Below are positions 58,765 to 64,000 of a DNA stretch of 64,000 nucleotides, piece after piece. The stretch's first letter is position 1; each line of letters begins with the position of its first letter. A model generated the notes under the pieces. The model did no database searches. It saw only the letters and a list, made by a program, of their open reading frames with translations, and was not told the origin of the DNA. Source of the DNA: 55-13 sp964501275 (GTDB lineage: Bacteria; Armatimonadota; Fimbriimonadia; Fimbriimonadales; Fimbriimonadaceae); contig CAZCSP010000002.1 of the NCBI GenBank assembly GCA_964501275.1, forward strand, positions 124,001 through 188,000, written 5' to 3'. Position numbers and translations under genes: made by a program.

Positions 58765-59301
58765 ATGAAGCGTTTGGCTCTTTTGGTCCCCTTGGCTCTG
58801 GCCCTCGGCTGCAACGACCGCGATCAGACGGATGTGAAGATCAATGCGGCGGTTGCCTTGGCCTCGGCAAAGGAAGCGGTCTCCACAGCTTGGAACTCGG
58901 CAATGAAGGAAGCCGGAAAGGTCTCCGCTTCCTCCAGCAAAGCCGCCCTGGAGCAGGCAAAGACGCAAACCGAGCGGCTTCAAAAGGAACTGGGCAAGAT
59001 CGAGGTCAAGAGTCCGCTCACCGAAGCCCAGATGAAAGCGGCCAAAGAGCAGATGGCCAAGATTCAGGCGGCAATGAACCTGAAGAACCTGCGCGAGCAG
59101 TCGGAACAGGCGGTCGCCAACGCCATGGCAACGGGCAAGATCGCAGAGCAGCAGTACGAACAAGCCAGCCAAGCCCTGGCCCGGATCGACGCGGGTTATC
59201 GGGATTTAAAGGCCAAGCTGGATTCTGCCCAATCGATGTACGATCAGGCTTCAGCGGCGCTCAATAACGCAGTGGCGAAGGTTCGGGAGTTGGGTTCCTA
59301 G
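58765..59301 (+). CDS. Coiled-coil lipoprotein, function unknown
   Basis: 178 residues with a lipobox (MKRLALLVPLALALGCNDRD, C16). The rest is Ala/Gln/Lys-rich helix with heptad character ('KAALEQAKTQTERLQKELGKIEV', 'AQMKAAKEQMAKIQAAMNLKNLREQSEQAVANAM'). No family is recognised; an envelope spacer role like Lpp is possible but only by analogy. The stop overlaps the convergent hypothetical gene by 4 nt. Confidence 0.75.
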   Translation: MKRLALLVPLALALGCNDRDQTDVKINAAVALASAKEAVSTAWNSAMKEAGKVSASSSKAALEQAKTQTERLQKELGKIEVKSPLTEAQMKAAKEQMAKIQAAMNLKNLREQSEQAVANAMATGKIAEQQYEQASQALARIDAGYRDLKAKLDSAQSMYDQASAALNNAVAKVRELGS

Positions 59302-59714
59302 CTTTCGTTGCCAGCGCTTCCCATCGACTTAGCCACTGGTGAATCCGTAGCCGCACACATCGACTTGCCCGGCGCAACGCCTTCGACCATGATCGCGAGC
59401 AACCGATCTCGGCAATAGATACCAACCGAGACCGGAGAGGCGTTAAAGTTGAACATGACGCGAAAATCCGACTCCACAACTCTGGTTGCATCTTCAAAAG
59501 GAATCGCGAAATCGCGGGTGTTTGCATAAGGAGGTTCGGCATCCTTCCGCTCCCATTCAGGTTCGACTGGCGCATCAACCCGATTGAACAGCCAAACATC
59601 GCTCACAATCTGTCGGTCCTTCAACAGGTAAGCATAGGCAACCCGTTCGTCAGCCTCAATCACCACTTGATAGCCTTGCGGGTTGTCAAAGCTAGTCCAG
59701 AAGCAGTCCATCAT
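59298..59714 (-). CDS. Hypothetical protein
   Basis: 138 residues (MMDCFWTSFDNPQGYQVVIE). It is soluble, acidic and beta-rich, with the phrase 'ADERVAYAYLLKDRQIVSDVWLFNR'. I recognise no domain. Its layout suggests an ordinary small cytoplasmic protein. It is convergent with the lipoprotein gene and shares a CTAG stop overlap; the repeat element at 59749 lies just upstream, so its promoter would be in or next to that repeat. Confidence 0.6.
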   Translation of the reverse strand: MMDCFWTSFDNPQGYQVVIEADERVAYAYLLKDRQIVSDVWLFNRVDAPVEPEWERKDAEPPYANTRDFAIPFEDATRVVESDFRVMFNFNASPVSVGIYCRDRLLAIMVEGVAPGKSMCAATDSPVAKSMGSAGNES

Positions 59715-59748
59715 TCACTTTGCGATTTCCCTACGAGACCTCAACCGA

Positions 59749-59812
59749 TACAAGTTCAAACCCCTCTATCCCCCGACCCCTTTCTCCCCAACCTTTGGGG
59801 GAGAAAGGGGAG
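59749..59812. repeat. Third copy of the 'acaagttcaaacccct' hairpin element
   Basis: 'acaagttcaaacccct' followed by the stem CCCCTTTCTCCCC / GGGGGAGAAAGGGG (59777-59810). Same design as 11422-11490 and 20057-20103. It ends 12 nt before the response-regulator stop. Confidence 0.75.
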
Positions 59813-59824
59813 CTAAAACTCGAA

Positions 59825-60484
59825 CTACGATAATGTCAAACCCTTCTTGTGAGCCAACAGGGCGGCTTCGGTCCGATCATTCACCTGGAGCTTCTTGAAG
59901 ATCGCGGTGACGTGGGTCTTGACTGTTTTTTCGGACAGGCATAGCTTATCGGCAATCGCCGCGTTCTTCATGCCCGCCGCGATGCACTCCAAGACCTCTA
60001 CCTCGCGGCGGGACAGTTCTTGGAAGACTTGCCGAGTCTCGGTGGCGGCCTTGTTGATCCGGTTGAATTCGCCGAGAACCCTTGCCACCAATGCGGGGCT
60101 CATCGCGCCGTCGCCGTGGTGGGCGGCTTTCACTGCGTTCCGAATCTCCTCTACCCCCGCATCCTTCAAGACATAGCCGATGGCCCCCGCCTTGATCGCG
60201 GCAAAGACGTTCTCGTCGTCTCCAAATTTCGTAAGGATCACCACCTGGACCTCGGGCATCTTCTCTCTGAGTTGGCGGGTGGCCGAGATGCCGTCCAGGC
60301 GGGGCATCTGGATGTCCATCAACACCACCTGCGGCTTGAGGATATAGGCCTCGGCAATCGCCTGCTCCCCATTGGGAACCGCCGAGACAAGGTTCAAGCC
60401 AGGGTCCAGGCGAAGCAGTTCCGAGAGCGTATTTCGCAAAAGCGAATCATCCTCGGCGATCATCACTCGTATCTTCTCTTCCAT
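59825..60484 (-). CDS. NarL/FixJ-family response regulator
   Basis: 219 residues. Receiver: E11-D12-D13, phospho-acceptor D57 ('VVLMDIQMP') and 'YVLKDAGVEEI'. LuxR-type HTH at the C-terminus ('LSRREVEVLECIAAGMKNAAIADKLCLSEKTVKTHVTAIFKKLQ'). It follows a membrane histidine kinase gene on the same strand, 155 nt away, with an inverted repeat in between. The target genes are unknown. Confidence 0.93.
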   Translation of the reverse strand: MEEKIRVMIAEDDSLLRNTLSELLRLDPGLNLVSAVPNGEQAIAEAYILKPQVVLMDIQMPRLDGISATRQLREKMPEVQVVILTKFGDDENVFAAIKAGAIGYVLKDAGVEEIRNAVKAAHHGDGAMSPALVARVLGEFNRINKAATETRQVFQELSRREVEVLECIAAGMKNAAIADKLCLSEKTVKTHVTAIFKKLQVNDRTEAALLAHKKGLTLS

Positions 60485-60512
60485 CGGTTACCTCCACAAA
60501 TCCAGCGATCCA

Positions 60513-60637
60513 AGCCCCCTTGAGGGGGTTGGGGGTGGCGCACAGTTCTCCGCTTTTAGAGTTCAACCCACCTTGGCCTGGGCTCCTTCGATACATACGG
60601 GGAACCTGGCCACACCCCCAACCCCCTCAAGGGGGCT
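60513..60637. repeat. 25-bp perfect inverted repeats between the kinase and regulator genes
   Basis: 60513-60537 (AGCCCCCTTGAGGGGGTTGG, then GGGTG) and 60613-60637 are exact reverse complements, 75 nt apart; each arm also holds its own short stem CCCCCTTGAGGGGG. A related C-rich hairpin is at 17372-17400. Confidence 0.8.
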
Positions 60638-60639
60638 CC

Positions 60640-61770
60640 TCACCTCTTCGGAATCGAAACCTCCACTATTGTGCCCGTCTCCGCCCCTCGAATCTCAAAA
60701 TGGCCGTTGCACTCTTCGGCCCGCATCTTCATCCCCTCCAGCCCCGCATGTTCCACTTCCGACTGGTTCGGGTCGGCGACGAATCCGATCCCGTCGTCAT
60801 GAACCGCCAACTCGGTGCGATCCGGTTGGAACCGAAGCCGGATCGACACGTTCTTGGCTTTGGCGTGGCGCAGGATATTGTTGAGCGCTTCCTGGGCGAT
60901 GCGGAAAAAGGCGTTCTCCGACTCCGCATTGAGCCTCACGGGCTGACCAACCACTTCAAAGTTCAGACCCAGCCCGTTCCGCTCGCAGATGTTGCTCGCA
61001 TACTGGCGAAGCGCAGGCTCGAACCCGCCCACCATCTCATGCTTCCTTAATCTTTGGACCAGGAAGCGCAGCTCATCTGTGGCTTGACGGACCGTTTGGC
61101 GACTCTCGCCCGCGATCTTCGCCGCCCGATCCGGGTCTTGGTGCGCCACAAGTTGCGCCAGTTCCATCTGCGAGGCGGCGGTAATCAGGCTGCCCTGCAA
61201 GCCGTCATGCATCTCCAGAGCCAGCCGATTCCGATCTGCCTCCAGCCGAAGCTGAGAGCGAATCTCCGCCGCCTGCTTGGCGAGCATGGTCAGGAGGGAA
61301 CTCATGACGATGAGGAAGAAGAAGCGGAAAGCGATGTTGAACGGCGCCCACTCCTCGATCGGGGTGCTGAGGGAGGCCAGAATCGAGCCCGCCACTACCA
61401 GAAACGCCACCGTCGCCGACCACCGCCAGTTCAAAGTCTGGGCCGCCTCGGCGATGGGGAGGAAGAACAGGAGGGCGATGTTGCTGAGCGGGTTGCTGTC
61501 GGCGAAGTAGAGGAACAGGCTGACGATGGCGACGTCGATGGGTGGATAAACGAAGTCCCACTTCAGCCAGGGCGGGTCCTTGAAGGCGAGCAAGGTTCGG
61601 ATGCCAAGGTAGGCAAAGACACCAACAATGCAGAACCACAGGTTCTGGGCGGCGGCGTCGGTCAGGTTCCGCCGAACCTCCGGCATCTCCACCCAAAAGA
61701 GCATAAAGGGGGTGCAGACCCACAGGTGGACCAAGAAGATCAGGTGCCTCTTCTTGCTTCCCATGCCCAT
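60640..61770 (-). CDS. Membrane sensor histidine kinase (HisKA_3 type)
   Basis: 376 residues with about five membrane helices in residues 8-165 ('LIFLVHLWVCTPFMLFW', 'NLWFCIVGVFAYLGIRTLLAF', 'VAIVSLFLYFA', 'IALLFFLPIAEA', 'FFFLIVMSSLLTML'). HisKA_3 helix 'RNRLALEMHDGLQGSLITAA' with phospho-His H188; HATPase with 'ALNNILRHAKAKN' and 'DDGIGF'. It resembles the LiaS/DesK architecture, sensing the membrane. It pairs with the regulator at 59825-60484. A TAAACT box lies 6 nt before the ATG. Confidence 0.9.
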   Translation of the reverse strand: MGMGSKKRHLIFLVHLWVCTPFMLFWVEMPEVRRNLTDAAAQNLWFCIVGVFAYLGIRTLLAFKDPPWLKWDFVYPPIDVAIVSLFLYFADSNPLSNIALLFFLPIAEAAQTLNWRWSATVAFLVVAGSILASLSTPIEEWAPFNIAFRFFFLIVMSSLLTMLAKQAAEIRSQLRLEADRNRLALEMHDGLQGSLITAASQMELAQLVAHQDPDRAAKIAGESRQTVRQATDELRFLVQRLRKHEMVGGFEPALRQYASNICERNGLGLNFEVVGQPVRLNAESENAFFRIAQEALNNILRHAKAKNVSIRLRFQPDRTELAVHDDGIGFVADPNQSEVEHAGLEGMKMRAEECNGHFEIRGAETGTIVEVSIPKR

Positions 61771-61776
61771 ACCTTG

Positions 61777-61782
61777 AGTTTA
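61777..61782 (-). promoter_or_regulatory. Putative -10 box of the membrane histidine kinase gene
   Basis: TAAACT on the minus strand, 6 nt before the ATG at 61770. Confidence 0.5.
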
Positions 61783-61866
61783 GCGGGTTTGGCGGACGTC
61801 TGGGTCTTGATTTTGTGGGACGACCCACGGCCCCAAATCTGCCCCAATCATCCCGCTACCTCGGGG

Positions 61867-61872
61867 TACCTT
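61867..61872 (+). promoter_or_regulatory. Putative -10 box of the GYF-domain gene
   Basis: TACCTT, 10 nt before the ATG at 61883. Confidence 0.35.
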
Positions 61873-61882
61873 CCTTGGGCGG

Positions 61883-62326
61883 ATGCGTTACTTCGTCGTT
61901 GGGGAGGATGGGGAGCTTTATGGGCCGGCGGATATTGCCGCGCTGAACGACTGGATCGAGCAAGGGCGGTTGGCGCCTACGACCATGATTCAAGAGGAGT
62001 TCGGCGGAGCACGGTTTGCGGCTTCCCTATTGGAAGGGCTCAGCTTTTCGGCGGGTTACGTCCACCCAAGCGCCCTTCCCGATCCGGGGGATCAGGAGTT
62101 CAAGATGGCTTGGATGATGGGCATCGCTGGAATCCTCTGTTGTCCCGGTTTTGGAGTGATTGGGCTTTTGTACGCCATTGCCGCCAAGAAGAAAGGCCAC
62201 CCCAAAGCCATCGCCCCCATCATCTTCTGCGCCATCGTCTCCGCCGTAACCCTCGCCTGGAGCGCCCTCCTCATCAAGGTAGGCGGAGCCGATGGCCTGA
62301 TGCGCCTGCTCCGGGAAATGAGATAG
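61883..62326 (+). CDS. GYF_2-domain membrane protein
   Basis: 147 residues. The N-terminal 60 residues match the GYF_2 pattern ('YFVVGEDGELYGPADIAALNDWIEQGRLAPTTMIQEE'). Two membrane helices follow ('MMGIAGILCCPGFGVIGLLYAIAA' and 'AIAPIIFCAIVSAVTLAWSALLI'). GYF_2 domains are thought to bind proline-rich peptides; bacterial members usually sit at the membrane with unknown partners. Confidence 0.8.
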   Translation: MRYFVVGEDGELYGPADIAALNDWIEQGRLAPTTMIQEEFGGARFAASLLEGLSFSAGYVHPSALPDPGDQEFKMAWMMGIAGILCCPGFGVIGLLYAIAAKKKGHPKAIAPIIFCAIVSAVTLAWSALLIKVGGADGLMRLLREMR

Positions 62327-62423
62327 AGGTTTTGAGCTTAGATTGGGGACGCCATGTCGCACAGCAGATCACACCGTCACTTCCACGGGTCCTTTTAGGC
62401 GGTCTGGCCGTCCTTAATTCAGG

Positions 62424-62429
62424 TACAAT
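62424..62429 (+). promoter_or_regulatory. Putative -10 box upstream of gyrB
   Basis: TACAAT in the 186-nt gap before gyrB. Between it and gyrB is a 20-codon open frame (62444-62506) starting 15 nt after the box. It could be a leader peptide or chance. Confidence 0.35.
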
Positions 62430-62512
62430 TCAGATTCAAATCCATGCTTGCACCGCAAGCGATGCCACCCCTCCTGGCATATCTGAGAATGGAGGACGCG
62501 AGCTAGAGCCAG

Positions 62513-64000
62513 ATGCCCGAAAATACTCCCCTTCCCGAAGACGAAAACAACTTTGATCCCCAAGCCGAAAACGAAGAGCAGATTGCCTACATCGACGAGA
62601 TTGTGGGCAAGGTCGAGGGCGACTATAACGCCAATCAGATCCAGGTTCTTGAAGGTTTGGAGGCCGTGCGCAAGCGCCCCGGAATGTATGTGGGCGACAA
62701 CGGCAAGCGCGGTTTGCACCAGATGTTCCGCGAAGTTATCGACAACTCCGTCGACGAAGCCCTCGCCGGCCACTGCGACCACATCATCGTAACCCTCTAT
62801 GCCGACAACTCGGTCAGCGTAGAGGACAACGGGCGCGGCATCCCGGTGGACACCCACAAGAAGATGGGCGTTAGTGCCCTGCAGGTGGTTATGACCGTCT
62901 TGCACGCGGGCGGCAAGTTTGGTGGCGACAGCAGTGGATACAAGACCTCGGGAGGCCTTCACGGCGTCGGCGTCTCCTGCACCAACGCGCTCTCGGCTTG
63001 GATGGAGACGACGGTCAAGCGTGACGGCAAGGTTTATCAGCAACGATATGAGAAGGGCATCCCTGTCACCGAAGTCAAAGAGATCGGCAAGATCGGCAAA
63101 GAAGTCACTGGAACCAAGCAGCACTGGTTCGCCGATCCATCTGTTCTGACCGAACACGAGTACGACGTCCACATCTTCAAGACTCGAATGCGCGAACTGG
63201 CCTATCTGAACTCCAAGGTCAAGTTCGAGTACGTCGATGAGCAGGACCCCGAGCGGTCGGAGGTCTTCTTCTACCAGCGCGGCATCCCCCAGTTGGTTGA
63301 GGACCTGAACGAGAGCAAAGAATCTCTGCACCCGGTTATCTCGTTCCGCCGCGTCAAGGAGACGACTGAGGTCGAAGTGGCCATGCAGTACACCGATGGC
63401 TACTCGCTCACCCTCCTCGCCTTCTCAAACAACATCCACAACCCGGACGGGGGAACCCACGCATCCGGCTTCAACGCGGCGCTCACCCGCACCATGAACG
63501 CGTACGCGAAGAAGATGAACTTCCTGAAGGACGGAAAGGATTCCAACTTCACGTCCGAGGACGCGAGCGAAGGTTTGACGGCGGTGATTTCGCTCCGCCT
63601 GGAGAACCCCTCCTATAACTCTCAGGACAAGGTCAAGCTGGTGACTCCCGAAGTCCAGGGCTTGACCAACTCTCTGGTAGGCGACGGCCTGATGACGTTC
63701 TTCGAGGAGAACCCCCAACTCGCCAAGCGGATCATTGACAAAGTGATCACCGCCCAACGCGCCCGTGAGGCGGCAAGGAAGGCTGCGGAGAGCATCCGCA
63801 GAGGCAACGCCATGGACAGCTTCGGCCTTCCCGGCAAGCTCAGCGACTGTCGGAGCAAGGAGATGGAGCGGTGTGAAATCTTCCTGGTCGAGGGCGATTC
63901 GGCGGGCGGTTCCGCCAAGCAGGCCCGAGACCGCGAAACCCAAGCCATCCTGCCATTGCGCGGAAAGATTCTCAACGTCGAACGAGCCCGCATCGACAAG
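62513..64000 (+). CDS. gyrB: DNA gyrase subunit B (cut by window end)
   Basis: The 496 codons present begin MPENTPLPEDENNFDPQAEN. GHKL ATPase motifs: 'FREVIDNSVDEALAG', 'VEDNGRGIPVDTHKK' and 'KTSGGLHGVGVSCTNALS'. The transducer domain and the Toprim entry 'CEIFLVEGDSAGGSAKQARDRETQAILPLRGKILNVERA' follow. GyrB supplies ATP hydrolysis for negative supercoiling; GyrA is not in the window. The acidic N-terminal extension of about 40 residues before 'NQIQVLEGLEAVRKRPGMYVG' is longer than in E. coli. The reading frame is open to the last base. Confidence 0.96.
   Translation, partial: MPENTPLPEDENNFDPQAENEEQIAYIDEIVGKVEGDYNANQIQVLEGLEAVRKRPGMYVGDNGKRGLHQMFREVIDNSVDEALAGHCDHIIVTLYADNSVSVEDNGRGIPVDTHKKMGVSALQVVMTVLHAGGKFGGDSSGYKTSGGLHGVGVSCTNALSAWMETTVKRDGKVYQQRYEKGIPVTEVKEIGKIGKEVTGTKQHWFADPSVLTEHEYDVHIFKTRMRELAYLNSKVKFEYVDEQDPERSEVFFYQRGIPQLVEDLNESKESLHPVISFRRVKETTEVEVAMQYTDGYSLTLLAFSNNIHNPDGGTHASGFNAALTRTMNAYAKKMNFLKDGKDSNFTSEDASEGLTAVISLRLENPSYNSQDKVKLVTPEVQGLTNSLVGDGLMTFFEENPQLAKRIIDKVITAQRAREAARKAAESIRRGNAMDSFGLPGKLSDCRSKEMERCEIFLVEGDSAGGSAKQARDRETQAILPLRGKILNVERARIDK

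Overview
The window looks like chromosomal DNA of a high-GC, free-living, saprophytic Gram-negative-type bacterium. My best guess is Armatimonadota (Fimbriimonas-like). This rests on gene content only: a caspase-TPR protein, a GH38-like enzyme, GH78, GH16, HEAT-repeat secretory proteins, DUF4139, a fused MFS/spermidine synthase, and TANNNT boxes lying directly upstream of start codons. No rRNA or tRNA gene was found, so the assignment is an inference. The window opens inside an acyl-CoA dehydrogenase gene and ends inside gyrB.

Layout. 1-11.2 kb: acyl-CoA dehydrogenase, glyS, a DUF1800 protein, a beta-lactamase-fold serine hydrolase, a Uma2-like nuclease, a secreted metallophosphoesterase, a Gfo/Idh/MocA oxidoreductase and galT. 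11.5-14.8 kb: a GAF histidine kinase/response regulator pair and purK. 15-19.6 kb: a sugar ABC uptake operon (binding lipoprotein, two permeases) split by a 771-bp element that has 34-bp perfect inverted ends and encodes a GIY-YIG nuclease. 19.7-23.8 kb: a methyltransferase and a GH38-type glycosidase, both carrying repeat insertions in frame. 23.9-29.4 kb: the fatty-acid synthesis cluster fabD-(hypothetical)-fabG-acpP-fabF, interrupted by a nucleotidyltransferase pair and vapBC. 29.6-37.3 kb: a nitroreductase, a secreted caspase-TPR protein, an aldo/keto reductase, a YjfB-like motility protein, and a tightly coupled DMT exporter/GT2/methyltransferase/VOC run. 37.5-47.9 kb: DUF4139, TspO, two HEAT-repeat proteins, a class-V aminotransferase, GNAT, C45-like hydrolase and GH16. 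47.8-55.8 kb: a RelE/Phd toxin-antitoxin pair, a fused MFS/spermidine synthase, a polysaccharide deacetylase and glcDEF glycolate oxidase, with glcD carrying a REP array in frame. 55.8-64 kb: alkyladenine DNA glycosylase, GH78 rhamnosidase, a coiled-coil lipoprotein, a second kinase/regulator pair, a GYF-domain membrane protein and gyrB.

The most unusual theme is dispersed palindromic repeats that sit inside reading frames as well as between genes. A REP-associated tyrosine transposase (RAYT), flanked by inverted pairs of 19-nt hairpins, lies uninterrupted within the GH38 gene. Eight hairpins of the same design form an 88-residue in-frame insert in glcD. Another hairpin family adds about 50 residues to a methyltransferase. 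At least seven further repeat families occupy the intergenic gaps. A second theme is promoter placement: about twenty genes have a TANNNT-like box ending 6-10 nt before the start codon, which suggests widespread leaderless transcription.
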